In this document: positions 32,773 to 42,222 of the stretch, in pieces | Layout of the letters: every line of letters starts with the position of its first letter | How positions within the stretch are numbered: position 1 is the stretch's first letter | Virus record (IMG/VR): IMGVR_UViG_3300025030_000046 | Coordinates: 62,001-126,000 of that record | Strand: one strand, 5' to 3' | DNA length: 64,000 nt | Source: a virus | Made by a program: the position numbers and the translations under genes | The notes under the pieces: generated by a model | What the model saw: the letters and a program-made list of their open reading frames with translations, nothing else | Databases searched by the model: none | What the model was told of the DNA's origin: nothing

Positions 32773-33730
32773 TTATAAAAATTTAAGAATAAAGGAGTGT
32801 ATTCGTATAGAATCACTAATTGAAACTTGCTATAAAAAAATTAATCATGAAATTGATGATTCTTGGGATGATTTAGCTAAGAAGTATGGATTTAAGAATA
32901 ATGAAGCCATTCGTTGTTGGTTTAAAAAATATAGAAATGCTACTGGAGAGATAGGTACAAAAAATAAGACAAGAATATTACATATTTCGGACATGCATTA
33001 TCCATATAATGTACCAAAAGAAGTATTTAAAGATTATATTGGAAAAGTTGATATTCTTGTAATCAATGGAGATGAACAAGATTGCCAGAGCATTAGTAAA
33101 TTTAGAAAAAAATATAGAATACCTTTTGTCGATGAGATGATTGGTACTCGTCAAATGATAATTGATATTATTGGATATATAAAACCCAAGAAAGTTATAT
33201 TAAATTATGGAAATCATAATCAAAGATTGATATCTTATTTTAGTGATAAGGTTCATGAAGATTTATTAACATTAATGCCAGAAACAAATCTAGATTTTAT
33301 AGTAGACTTGGGATTTTGGAAGCATGATCATCAAAATAAAAGTAAAACATTTTTTGAACCACTAACTAAGGTATTTGATGGTATTCTTGATATTTCTTAT
33401 TCAAAGAGTTGGTGGAGAAAAGTTGGCAAAAGCATATTTTGTCATCCAAGAGCTTATAAGAGTGGTATTTTAGGCACTGTTGAAAAATCATATCTTTATT
33501 TTCTTCAATTGGGAGAAGATTTTGACACTATAGTTATGGCGCATACTCACCAGCAAGGATTTTGTAGATATGGTAAAACATATTTATATGAGAGTGGTGC
33601 ATTATGTCACGAACAAAGTTATTCTACTGATGGCGGAATGATGAAGCCACAGAGTAAGGGTTTCGTTTATATAGTTCAAGATATATACGGTAATTTAATT
33701 TACGATGAAAGTAAAATAATTTGTTTATAA
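32762..33730 (+). CDS. calcineurin-like metallophosphoesterase with N-terminal HTH; start codon uncertain
   Basis: The metal-binding blocks are all present: HISDMHYP, INGDEQDC, NYGNHNQR and MAHTHQQG. They predict a two-metal phosphoesterase of the calcineurin/nuclease type. The N-terminal WDDLAKKYGFKNNEAIRCWFK is a helix-turn-helix, so DNA is a likely substrate. The coordinates given use the only standard in-frame start, TTG at 32762, which lies inside a terminator-like stem without a ribosome site. The only ribosome site (AAAGGAG, 32791-32797) faces ATT (32801) or ATA (32807), making a near-cognate start likely. Confidence 0.75.
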   Translation: MLFYYKNLRIKECIRIESLIETCYKKINHEIDDSWDDLAKKYGFKNNEAIRCWFKKYRNATGEIGTKNKTRILHISDMHYPYNVPKEVFKDYIGKVDILVINGDEQDCQSISKFRKKYRIPFVDEMIGTRQMIIDIIGYIKPKKVILNYGNHNQRLISYFSDKVHEDLLTLMPETNLDFIVDLGFWKHDHQNKSKTFFEPLTKVFDGILDISYSKSWWRKVGKSIFCHPRAYKSGILGTVEKSYLYFLQLGEDFDTIVMAHTHQQGFCRYGKTYLYESGALCHEQSYSTDGGMMKPQSKGFVYIVQDIYGNLIYDESKIICL

Positions 33731-33763
33731 TCTAAAATATAAAAGAATAAAAGGAGAACAATG

Positions 33764-34120
33764 ATGGAATTAATCGAAAAAATAATTGTTGATGGTAACA
33801 AAATAGAGAAAAGATATTATATTAATGGAGTTTTAGTTCCAATAGAAGATTATGGTGATGCTTTGGAAGCTTGTGAAAATGAAGTAGATGAAAATTGTGG
33901 TTGTGAAAATGAGTATTCCGATTATGTTGATGAGTTGATGGATGATTGTATCGAAGACTGTATTGAAATAATGTCAAATCCAGAAGGTATTTGTGAAGAT
34001 TGCTTGAAGCGTGTTTTGCATAGTTTGTATATGGAAGGCTATAGAGAAGGTTCTATAGATGCTAGGTTGGGATTAATTGGTCAACTCAGTGATGAAATAG
34101 AAGAATTTGAAGAAGATTAA
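33764..34120 (+). CDS. acidic Cys-rich protein, 118 aa
   Basis: The second of two ATGs is better spaced from AAAGGAGAACA. Eight cysteines occur between residues 35 and 82 (EACENEV, NCGCENE, DDCIEDC, ICEDCLKR) in a strongly acidic chain. It may bind metal or mimic nucleic acid; no family is recognised. Confidence 0.65.
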   Translation: MELIEKIIVDGNKIEKRYYINGVLVPIEDYGDALEACENEVDENCGCENEYSDYVDELMDDCIEDCIEIMSNPEGICEDCLKRVLHSLYMEGYREGSIDARLGLIGQLSDEIEEFEED

Positions 34121-34144
34121 TAATTGAATTTTGGGTGTATAGTG

Positions 34145-34173
34145 CTTGTCTGTAGGTTCAGACAGGTATTTTT
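34145..34173 (+). terminator. intrinsic terminator ahead of the packaging genes
   Basis: CTTGTCTG and CAGACAGG form an 8-bp stem with a 6-nt loop followed by TATTTTTAT. It separates the early rightward genes from the terminase block. Confidence 0.7.
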
Positions 34174-34228
34174 ATGTCCAAAATTATATAAAATGTGAAT
34201 TTTAAGGAATAAAAAGGAGTGGTTTAAT

Positions 34229-35365
34229 TTGGCAAGTACAAAGAATAAAAAAGCAAGTACAGAAATATTAAGAAATTCTTGTACTTGTTGTGGAGCAAAC
34301 AACTCAAAAGATTTTTATAAAAGTTTTAATCCAATTCAAAAACAAACTCAGCAATTATCAGTTTGTAAGTCATGTGTTGAGATTGAATTCCAAAAATATT
34401 TGGGTAAATATCAAGATGGTAAACTTGCTATGTATTATTTATGTAGAAAATTTGATATCTTTTTTTGTGTAAATGCATATGAAGGGGCGGTAAATAACTC
34501 AGCAACTACTGGATGGACAATTATTCAATCATACTTTAAACAAATTAATTCTTTTAGAAATGAAGATTATGTAAGTAAGAACGGATATTTAATTACTTTT
34601 GATGAAAGTTTTGATTTTCTTGACAGAGTTTTATTGGAAAATTCAAATGATAATGAAATTAAAAGCACTAAAAAAGAAAAAACTCCAATTAATTTTTCAG
34701 ATTCAGATAAACAAAATCAAAATGATGTAATTAGATTATTAAAATATGATCCATTTATTGATGAAAGCTATGAGATAAAAGGATTCTTATATAATAAGCT
34801 GATCGATTTTCTTGATGAAAACACACTGAATGATAGTTTTAAACTTCCTATAGTAATTGAAATAGTCAAAGGATTTGGTCAAGCTGAAAAAATAAACAAA
34901 GCCTTGTCACAGATAGATATAACTAATGATATGACAAAAATAAAAGATATAAAAATTTTATCTGATACAAGAAATGATATTTTAAGAGTTACTTTAACAA
35001 TGGCTAAAGATAATGGAATATCAGAAAATTATAGTAACAATAAATCAAAAGGTGCTGGAACATTGTCTGGTATCATTAAAGACTTACAAGAAAAGGGAAT
35101 ACGTGATGCAGAAGTGAATTTATATGATATAGAAACTTGTTCGGGCATGAAACAGGTTGCTGATATTAGTAATAAAAGTATTATTCAACAATTAATGCTC
35201 AATGAAAATGACTATGTAGATATGATAAAAGATCAAAAACAGTTAATTCAAGATTTAGATGATAAATCAATTAAATTAGAAGAAGATAACAGATTATTAA
35301 AATTAAAACTAAAGGGTTTAGAATCATACTTAAAAGATAATAAAATTCTAAGGGACGAGGTATAG
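34229..35365 (+). CDS. probable small terminase or packaging partner, 378 aa
   Basis: TTG start after AAAAAGGAGTGGTTTAA. A zinc finger (CTCCGANN, CKSCVE) opens the protein and a long coiled coil ends it (IKLEEDNRLLKLKLKGLE). It lies 3 bp upstream of the large terminase, the usual place of the small subunit. The zinc finger and length (most small terminases are 150-200 aa) are unusual, so the call rests mainly on position. Confidence 0.55.
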   Translation: MASTKNKKASTEILRNSCTCCGANNSKDFYKSFNPIQKQTQQLSVCKSCVEIEFQKYLGKYQDGKLAMYYLCRKFDIFFCVNAYEGAVNNSATTGWTIIQSYFKQINSFRNEDYVSKNGYLITFDESFDFLDRVLLENSNDNEIKSTKKEKTPINFSDSDKQNQNDVIRLLKYDPFIDESYEIKGFLYNKLIDFLDENTLNDSFKLPIVIEIVKGFGQAEKINKALSQIDITNDMTKIKDIKILSDTRNDILRVTLTMAKDNGISENYSNNKSKGAGTLSGIIKDLQEKGIRDAEVNLYDIETCSGMKQVADISNKSIIQQLMLNENDYVDMIKDQKQLIQDLDDKSIKLEEDNRLLKLKLKGLESYLKDNKILRDEV

Positions 35366-35368
35366 TCT

Positions 35369-37243
35369 ATGGAATTTTATTTAAAGCAATCAGATGTCGA
35401 AATATCGCAAAGGAGATTAGAAGGATATTTGAAACTTGCTGAATTAGTTCAGTGGGGAAGAATGCATCCTACTAGATTCTGTGAAAAAGTATTTGGCATT
35501 GAATTTTTAGATAACCAAAAATATGCTTTCATGATGTCTTGGACTACACCTTTTAATGTATGGTGTCAAAGTAGAAATAGTGGAAAATCTACACTACTTG
35601 CCCCATTTACGATGGCTAAGACATTATTAATACCAAATTTTGAAGCATATATAATAAGTGGCACTGGAAGCCAAGCACAAGAAACTTTTCTAAAGATTGA
35701 AAAAATTGCAAAAAAAGAAATTGCATCTTTTGCTGGATTGACAGACGTATTCTTTAACGAAACCGTAAAAAGTTCAGCTAATAGAGATGGATTTACACAC
35801 AACCCAGCGTCATTTAAATACCACCTATATAATAATAGCGTAGCATACTCACTGAATGGTAACATAGATGGAATAAGAGGTAAAAGAGCAAACTTAATCG
35901 CTTTTGATGAGGCTGGATTTATACCTCATGATTTATTTGTTGCTGCTATGCCATTTATTACACAAGATAGTAATTTTAAATTAGGTGGAAAAGTAGATAT
36001 AACAACATTACCAAAAGAGTTTCCAAATCAAGTTATTATGGCAAGTTCAGCATCAAGTACGGATACATATTTTTGGGAGAGATATAAAGAATACTCAAAA
36101 AAAATGTTTTTAGGTGATAAGAAATATTTTTGTATAGATGTAAATGCGGAAATTGTTCTAAATCCTACATTTAATGGTAGAGCTTACCCTCCGCTTGTTA
36201 GAAAAGAAGTAATTGACAATGCGATGAAAGATAATAAAGAAAAAGGACTCAGAGAACATTATAATATATTCTCTACAGAAGGTGGAGAAAATCAAGCAAT
36301 TAAACGTGCGATAATAATAAGGAATAGTGAAATCAGAGTACCTTTGCTTGCTAACGATGGTGGTAAAAAGTTTGCAATAGCATATGATCCTGCTAGAAGC
36401 TTTGACAACGCAATAAGTATGGTGGGCGAAATATATTTAGATGAAAACATAGGATACAAGATGAGAATCTGTAGTGGAGTTAGTTTTGTTGATATAGCTA
36501 AAAAGAAAAAAACACCAATGAGAACACCCGAACAGGTCGAATTTGTAAAACAATCACTTCTTGATTATAACGGTAATAATGCTGCTGATTATGAAAATAT
36601 AGAAGCACTTTTGATAGACGCTGGAGCTGGCGGAGGCGGTCATATTATTGCTGATTATTTTATGGAGGAATGGATAGACACAAAAGGACTTAAGCACAAG
36701 GGTTTAATTGATAAAATAGAATGTGTTGATTATGTCTCTAAGTTTCCAAATGCAGTAGATAAATTAAAATTAATGAATCCAAAAAAATATAAAGTTGAGA
36801 TGTATGATGCTTTGGTTGAAATGCTTGGGCTTGACTTAATTTCATTTACGGATGAATACGATATGAAGGGTTATTTGAATATATTTGAAAACTCAGAAGT
36901 TGAATATAGTGATGAAAAAAATAATAAGAAAAAAGAAATTCAAGTAAATACAAAAACACATAAACTATCATTTGATGAAGAATTAGCCTTAAAAAATATC
37001 GATTTATCAAAAGAAGAATTAGTTAATATTTTTAGATATGATGGTAAAAGCGGTGGAAGACAATATGATTTAGCTCCTGATAAAAAAACTAAAATGCATG
37101 ACGATAGAGCCTATTGTTTAGCTATGCTCGCTTGGTATCTACAACAATTAAGAAGAAAAAATATAACTCATAAAAAAAATGATGCCAATATAGACATCTC
37201 AAAACTATTTAATTTCCGTCAACCTCAAATACGCAAGCGCTAA
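35369..37243 (+). CDS. terL: terminase large subunit, 624 aa
   Basis: The ATPase domain has a Walker A variant SRNSGKST (68-75) and Walker B LIAFDEAG (176-183). The nuclease domain carries AIAYDPARS (about 336), LLIDAGAGGGG (about 415) and MHDDRAYCLAML near the end, giving the acidic residues of the RNase H-like fold. It cuts and pumps concatemeric DNA into proheads at the portal. The size is somewhat above the usual 420-600. Confidence 0.93.
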   Translation: MEFYLKQSDVEISQRRLEGYLKLAELVQWGRMHPTRFCEKVFGIEFLDNQKYAFMMSWTTPFNVWCQSRNSGKSTLLAPFTMAKTLLIPNFEAYIISGTGSQAQETFLKIEKIAKKEIASFAGLTDVFFNETVKSSANRDGFTHNPASFKYHLYNNSVAYSLNGNIDGIRGKRANLIAFDEAGFIPHDLFVAAMPFITQDSNFKLGGKVDITTLPKEFPNQVIMASSASSTDTYFWERYKEYSKKMFLGDKKYFCIDVNAEIVLNPTFNGRAYPPLVRKEVIDNAMKDNKEKGLREHYNIFSTEGGENQAIKRAIIIRNSEIRVPLLANDGGKKFAIAYDPARSFDNAISMVGEIYLDENIGYKMRICSGVSFVDIAKKKKTPMRTPEQVEFVKQSLLDYNGNNAADYENIEALLIDAGAGGGGHIIADYFMEEWIDTKGLKHKGLIDKIECVDYVSKFPNAVDKLKLMNPKKYKVEMYDALVEMLGLDLISFTDEYDMKGYLNIFENSEVEYSDEKNNKKKEIQVNTKTHKLSFDEELALKNIDLSKEELVNIFRYDGKSGGRQYDLAPDKKTKMHDDRAYCLAMLAWYLQQLRRKNITHKKNDANIDISKLFNFRQPQIRKR

Positions 37244-37276
37244 TAATGTAAAATATAAAATAAAGGTGGTGAAACA

Positions 37277-38791
37277 TTGAGTGAAGTAAAAGAAACAACA
37301 AAGATATTAACTCAAGCAGAAAAAGATAATGTGCAGTTTCAAAAATTATTGCAATTCGCAAATTTAGCTAAATATTTAAAGAAAGATTTAAATAGTACTC
37401 AACAAGTTCAATATACTTTTCATAAAAATTTCAATAAAGATGAAGTTATGAAGTGGCAAGCGAATCCTCAAAAATATGAAAAACAACTTCGCAATCTTTC
37501 AAGATTTTTATATGATACATCAAGTCATTATAAACGCTTGGTTCAATATTTTGCGACAATGTTAACTTTTGATTATTATATAGAGCCTTACGGAATGACT
37601 GACTTTGAACCTACTAAAGAATCAATTTTAAAAGTTCAAAAGAAATATATAAGCATAGTAAATTTATTAGAAGTAATGAATTTAAAGCATGAGTTTTTAA
37701 AGGTGTGTGAAAGAGCATGGATAGACGATGTTTGCTATTTTTATGAGTATAATATGTCAGATTCATATTTTTTAATGAATTTAAATCCAGACTATTGTCA
37801 AATTAGCGGAATAGAGGATGGGTCATTGACATTTAGCTATGACTTTTCATTTTTCACTACATATCCTAAAGAATTGGATAAATATGCAGAAGAATTTAAA
37901 ACAAAATATGAATTATATAAAAGTGATAATAAAAAATATAAATGGCAGGAAATAGACCCTTCTAAAAGTTTATGTATTAAAGTTGCCGAAAATGTTGATT
38001 ATCCGATTCCTCCATTTGCAGGATTAGCTGAAGAAGTATGGGCGTTAGAGGATTATAAATCTTTAAAATTATCAAAAACTGAAATGGAAAATTATTTATT
38101 ATTAATAGCAAAGATTCCATATTTAAAGGAGTCAGGAGTTGCTAATAATTTTGCTTTAGAAATAAATAAAGCAATAGAATATTTTGATCTTATGATGGGT
38201 AGTCTTCCCGACCAGTGTGGTGGATTACTTTCGCCCTTTGAGAGCGTAGAGGCAGTTAAGGTTGATAAAAACGATAAAGATAATGATAAAGTTAGCGAAG
38301 CTCAAAAATCATTATATGATGCAGCAGGGGTATCCTCATCATTATTTAATAGTGACGGGTCAGCTGCCACTGTATCTAAAAGTATTTTGGTTGATGAAAA
38401 TGTTGTGTTTAAGGTGTTGCGTCAACTAGAACGCTGGATTAATAAGAGACTTAAAGATGAAAACAAAGTTATTAAATTTAAAGTGCAGTTTATCGATATT
38501 ACTAGATTTAATCAAAATGATTACATTAAAAATTTAAAAGAAGCTGCTACATTGGGACTTCCAGTAAAACTAAAATATAATTCGGCAATTGGGCAATCTC
38601 CGAGTTCCGCAATACATATGGAATTTTTAGAAAATTCGGTATTGGGCATTTCAGAAAAATGGATTCCATTACAATCTAGTCATACAACTAGTGGAGATGG
38701 CGGAAGACCTACGGTTGATGAAGGTAAATTATCCGAATCTGGAGCGAAAACAAAGGAAAATGACTCAAATAACAAAGAGGCGAGAAATTAA
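37277..38791 (+). CDS. portal protein, 504 aa
   Basis: It follows the large terminase, has portal length, and shows typical features: a helical wing region, a region with LFNSDGSAATVSKSILVDEN (about 355-372), and a disordered acidic C-terminus. TTG start after AAAGGTGGTGAAACA. It forms the dodecameric DNA channel at one capsid vertex. Confidence 0.85.
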   Translation: MSEVKETTKILTQAEKDNVQFQKLLQFANLAKYLKKDLNSTQQVQYTFHKNFNKDEVMKWQANPQKYEKQLRNLSRFLYDTSSHYKRLVQYFATMLTFDYYIEPYGMTDFEPTKESILKVQKKYISIVNLLEVMNLKHEFLKVCERAWIDDVCYFYEYNMSDSYFLMNLNPDYCQISGIEDGSLTFSYDFSFFTTYPKELDKYAEEFKTKYELYKSDNKKYKWQEIDPSKSLCIKVAENVDYPIPPFAGLAEEVWALEDYKSLKLSKTEMENYLLLIAKIPYLKESGVANNFALEINKAIEYFDLMMGSLPDQCGGLLSPFESVEAVKVDKNDKDNDKVSEAQKSLYDAAGVSSSLFNSDGSAATVSKSILVDENVVFKVLRQLERWINKRLKDENKVIKFKVQFIDITRFNQNDYIKNLKEAATLGLPVKLKYNSAIGQSPSSAIHMEFLENSVLGISEKWIPLQSSHTTSGDGGRPTVDEGKLSESGAKTKENDSNNKEARN

Positions 38792-38819
38792 ATCAAATAA
38801 CTCAAAGGAGGTGTCTTAA

Positions 38820-39005
38820 TTGGCATCTTTTATTTATTGTATGGACGAAAAAACAAAAAACGAACTCATTTCTAAGGGTTATAAATTTATAAAACAGGAA
38901 TCCATACAAAATAAATCTGCTTGGATTTTTGAATATAAACCAGAATTACAATTTGATGTAAATGATAAAACAAAATATTTTACATCTAATACTATGCGTT
39001 TTTAA
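38820..39005 (+). CDS. hypothetical protein, 61 aa
   Basis: TTG start after AAAGGAGGTGTCTTAA. A small protein between portal and protease, with no recognised family; genes of this size at this place often encode minor head proteins. Confidence 0.65.
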   Translation: MASFIYCMDEKTKNELISKGYKFIKQESIQNKSAWIFEYKPELQFDVNDKTKYFTSNTMRF

Positions 39006-39017
39006 GGAGGTGAAATC

Positions 39018-40580
39018 TTGAGTGAAATAAAACAATTAAGATGTAAAGCAATTTTTGATTCTAATATAGAAAAAATAAACCCTCTTTTTTCAAAAGTAAA
39101 AATTAGAATAGCATATACGGGAACTAATAGAAATAATTCTTATATTTCTAAAGAGTCTTTTGAAAAGGCACTTCCCACAATTTATAACTGTCCAATAATA
39201 GGTGAGTTTATAGAGACTGTTGAAGATTGGGGTTCTCATGGTGGCAAAATTGAAATCAGTGATAAAGGAATAAAGTATATTCAAACAACTAAGCCATATG
39301 GAGTTATAAATGAGACCTCAGAAATAACTTGGGAAGATGTTGTTGAAGAAGATGGAGCTATTAATACATATCTTTGCGCTACTGGATATTTGTGGACGGG
39401 CAGATATGAAGAATTAGATTCTGTGCTAAAAAACTCAAAAAGCCAATCAATGGAAATTGAAATTTCTAATGGCGATTTTAAAGATATTAATAATCAACAA
39501 GTATATGCCATAGAAGACTTTGTTTTTAGTGCTTTTTGTATATTAGGAGATAGTGTTGAGCCTTGTTTTGAAAGTTCTACAGTAACTTCTTATAATTTTA
39601 ATAAAGATGATTTTAAAGCAGAATTTAATAAAATGCTCGAAGAATTAAAGCAATTTTCATTACAAAGTCAAGCGTCGTCTTCTGACGTTGATGATATAAA
39701 ATTTAATAAAGAAGGAGGTAAACATATAGTGGATGAAAAATTAGAATTAATTGCCAAATATAATCTAACTGTTGAACAGTTAAATTTCAACATAGAAGAA
39801 ATTGAGCTTGAAGAGTTAGAGGTAAAATTACAAGAGTTTTCAACAAATAATGATGAAGATTTAAAAGGAGATAACTCAGTTATTGAATTTTCTGCTACAT
39901 ATCGTCAAAAACGAGAAGCATTATCTAACGCATTAGATCCAAAAATTGAAAAAGATGCAGATGGCAATATAATATACGAAGAGTATATGTGGATTGAAGA
40001 CTTCGACGATGAATTTGCTTATGTAGAAAAAAGTATTTGGACTGCCGATAATCACGAACGTAAATATGGAAGATTTTCATATACATTTGATGAGTCTGCA
40101 CTAACAGCAACAATTACATCCGAATTTGAAGAAATGGTTCTTACTTGGTTAACTCTAGAAGAAAATCAGAAGCTTCAAGACGAGAGAAATACAGTTTCGG
40201 CTGAATTTGAAAAACTTAAAGTTGAATTTAATGAATATAAAAACAAATATTCAACACCTAATGAAGAAGTTGAAACTCTCAAACAATTCCAAAGTGATAA
40301 ACTCGCAGAAGAGCGAAAAGAATCTGAAGACGCACTATTTGCACAGTTTGAACAGCTTAGTGGAGTTGAAGAGTTTGAAGAGTTAAAGAAAAAAGCATCT
40401 GAATTCAGCATAGAGCAACTTGAAAAAGAAGTTGCTTTTATTATGGTAAAAAACAATGCAATCTTTAAATTTTCAGTAAAACCAGCTACAAAGAATAAAG
40501 TAAAAATCGAGTTCACAAAAACAGAAGTTCAAATTGATGAACGAGATGAACTATTCAACAAATATTTAAAGAAAGAATAA
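39018..40580 (+). CDS. prohead protease fused to scaffold, 520 aa
   Basis: Residues 1-200 are a prohead protease: IGEFIETVEDWGSHGG with His about 74, and KNSKSQSMEIEIS with Ser about 142-144, the pair used by herpesvirus-type capsid proteases. From about 237 the chain is charged coiled coil, as in scaffolding domains. A ribosome site inside the gene (39714-39718) gives a nested product. TTG start after AAGGAGGTGAAATC. Confidence 0.85.
   Translation: MSEIKQLRCKAIFDSNIEKINPLFSKVKIRIAYTGTNRNNSYISKESFEKALPTIYNCPIIGEFIETVEDWGSHGGKIEISDKGIKYIQTTKPYGVINETSEITWEDVVEEDGAINTYLCATGYLWTGRYEELDSVLKNSKSQSMEIEISNGDFKDINNQQVYAIEDFVFSAFCILGDSVEPCFESSTVTSYNFNKDDFKAEFNKMLEELKQFSLQSQASSSDVDDIKFNKEGGKHIVDEKLELIAKYNLTVEQLNFNIEEIELEELEVKLQEFSTNNDEDLKGDNSVIEFSATYRQKREALSNALDPKIEKDADGNIIYEEYMWIEDFDDEFAYVEKSIWTADNHERKYGRFSYTFDESALTATITSEFEEMVLTWLTLEENQKLQDERNTVSAEFEKLKVEFNEYKNKYSTPNEEVETLKQFQSDKLAEERKESEDALFAQFEQLSGVEEFEELKKKASEFSIEQLEKEVAFIMVKNNAIFKFSVKPATKNKVKIEFTKTEVQIDERDELFNKYLKKE
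39729..40580 (+). CDS. nested scaffolding protein, 283 aa (internal GTG start)
   Basis: Within the protease gene GAAGGAGG (39711-39718) is followed, 10 nt on, by an in-frame GTG (39729). The product would begin MDEKLELIAKYNL and contain only the acidic coiled-coil part. The same economy is known in lambda gpC/gpNu3. The scaffold would be made in excess and degraded by the protease. Confidence 0.65.
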   Translation: MDEKLELIAKYNLTVEQLNFNIEEIELEELEVKLQEFSTNNDEDLKGDNSVIEFSATYRQKREALSNALDPKIEKDADGNIIYEEYMWIEDFDDEFAYVEKSIWTADNHERKYGRFSYTFDESALTATITSEFEEMVLTWLTLEENQKLQDERNTVSAEFEKLKVEFNEYKNKYSTPNEEVETLKQFQSDKLAEERKESEDALFAQFEQLSGVEEFEELKKKASEFSIEQLEKEVAFIMVKNNAIFKFSVKPATKNKVKIEFTKTEVQIDERDELFNKYLKKE

Positions 40581-40595
40581 GGAGGAATTTTAATT

Positions 40596-41120
40596 ATGGC
40601 AAATTACGGAGTAATCAGAATGGATTCAGTTCCAGAGAAAATTAGAAGTGCTAAACATTTAGTTGGTAGCACAGAAACAGCTATAGAAAATGGCAATATC
40701 GTTCAGGTGGATGTATTAATAAGCACAGCAAACCGTGAGCTATTTAAGGCTATTGTACCAACAGCTATTACAAATCTAAATGTAGGTGTGGTTTGTACAC
40801 CAGAAGTTATTTATGATGAAGCTTTAAAATCAACAGGAGCATTAACTAAGTTTATAAATCCTGCTGGAAAACCTATAACTGTAGCTATGCCAGAAGTTGG
40901 AAAGTTTTTATCAATTTCTGATGAGTGTATCACAGTAATTAATGATGATGACGACCTTCCTGCTGTTGGAAGTTTTGTTACAGTAACTCAAGGTTCAACA
41001 AAATGGACAGAAAAAGCTTCTCTAGGTGGTACTGAAACACTTGCAGGTAAAATAGTTGCAAGAGAGCTTTACAAGAAAGACACTTATCTCAACACAGTAG
41101 AAATAGTAGTAGGATATTAA
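40596..41120 (+). CDS. probable capsid decoration or head protein, 174 aa
   Basis: A beta-rich Gly/Thr-rich protein placed between scaffold and major capsid, the usual place of a decoration protein. Start MANYGVIRMDSVPEK after AAGGAGGAATTTTAATT. No motif beyond composition and order. Confidence 0.6.
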   Translation: MANYGVIRMDSVPEKIRSAKHLVGSTETAIENGNIVQVDVLISTANRELFKAIVPTAITNLNVGVVCTPEVIYDEALKSTGALTKFINPAGKPITVAMPEVGKFLSISDECITVINDDDDLPAVGSFVTVTQGSTKWTEKASLGGTETLAGKIVARELYKKDTYLNTVEIVVGY

Positions 41121-41151
41121 TAAACTAAAACATAAAAGGAGGATAATAATA

Positions 41152-42150
41152 ATGAGTGAAAGAATAGAGCTAATTAAATTAGCTAAAGAAACATATAAAA
41201 ATAGATTTTCGCATGACAAATTTTCTAAGAATGATGCTAATGATGTATTGAGAAACAAATTTATTGAACTCAATGGCGGTTCTAGTAAATTGGATTTCAA
41301 GGCACTTCGTAGAAATGGTGCGGAGATGTTTGAAATCATAGAAGAGATTCTTGAAAACACAGTTATCGAAGGACTTCCAGAAGATAGTTTCTTCTCTAAG
41401 TTTGTAGAGTATAAGAACGTTGCATTGGGAGATCAGAATAGTTTTTATGTACCTGATAACACAATGTTAGTAGTTTCTGAAATTGCTGATGGCACTACTT
41501 CACTAAGAAGACAGAGAATGGACGTAGGTTCTAACGTAAGCATTACTACTTCATGGAAGGGAATCAAGATTTATGAACATCTTTCAAGATTGCTTTCTGG
41601 CAGAGTAGACTTCAACGAAATGCTTACGGCACTTGAAAAGGCATTCAAATTGAAAGTTAATGACGATGTATGTAGTGCGTTTGTTGGTTCTTTCGCAAGT
41701 CTTCCATCAGGCTTTACAACATCAGGTTCTTTCGATGAAGATTCAATGATTGATATAATTGAGCATATTGAAGCTGCTACTGGTAAAACAGCTATGCTTG
41801 CAGGTACTATGAAAGCACTGAGAAAAGTTTCTACTGCAATAGTTTCCGATACTGCAAAAGAAGATGTTTACAAAATGGGATACTTTGGTTCATTCAACGG
41901 TACTCCTATGATGAGAATTAAGCAAGCTCATACAGTTGGTACATACACATTTAAATTATCTGAAAATGATATTTATATTGTAACGACTGACGAGAAACCT
42001 GTTAAGTTCGTAACAGAAGGTGAAGCAAGAGTTCTTTCTGGCGACGCTATGTCTAACGCTGATATGACACAAGATTATTTCTTCGCTAATCAGTACGGCA
42101 CAGGTGTTGTAATTACTGACCTTTATGGCAAGTATGAGATATCTGCATAA
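41152..42150 (+). CDS. major capsid protein, HK97 type, 332 aa
   Basis: It follows protease and scaffold. It has an N-terminal arm, a central FFSKFVEYKNVALGDQ region and a SITTSWKGIKIYEHL spine-like segment, as expected for HK97-fold capsids. Codon use is more GC-rich and regular than in neighbouring genes, as expected for a highly expressed protein. Start after AAAAGGAGGATAATAAT. Confidence 0.82.
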   Translation: MSERIELIKLAKETYKNRFSHDKFSKNDANDVLRNKFIELNGGSSKLDFKALRRNGAEMFEIIEEILENTVIEGLPEDSFFSKFVEYKNVALGDQNSFYVPDNTMLVVSEIADGTTSLRRQRMDVGSNVSITTSWKGIKIYEHLSRLLSGRVDFNEMLTALEKAFKLKVNDDVCSAFVGSFASLPSGFTTSGSFDEDSMIDIIEHIEAATGKTAMLAGTMKALRKVSTAIVSDTAKEDVYKMGYFGSFNGTPMMRIKQAHTVGTYTFKLSENDIYIVTTDEKPVKFVTEGEARVLSGDAMSNADMTQDYFFANQYGTGVVITDLYGKYEISA

Positions 42151-42170
42151 ATAATATAAAATATAAAACT

Positions 42171-42202
42171 AGGGAGAGTGAAATATCTCTCCTTATTTTT
42201 AT
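42171..42202 (+). terminator. intrinsic terminator after the capsid gene
   Basis: AGGGAGAG and CTCTCCTT form an 8-bp stem followed by ATTTTTATT. It starts 3 bp after a dispersed-element copy (42157-42168). Partial termination here would raise capsid mRNA relative to the downstream genes. Confidence 0.7.
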
Positions 42203-42222
42203 TGAATTAAAGGAGAAATAAT

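Noticed and set aside
39090-39284. Minus-strand open frames in the structural half (for example 39090-39284, 40175-40516, 41022-41360, 60990-61361)
   Set aside because: They mirror the real plus-strand genes and have no ribosome sites.
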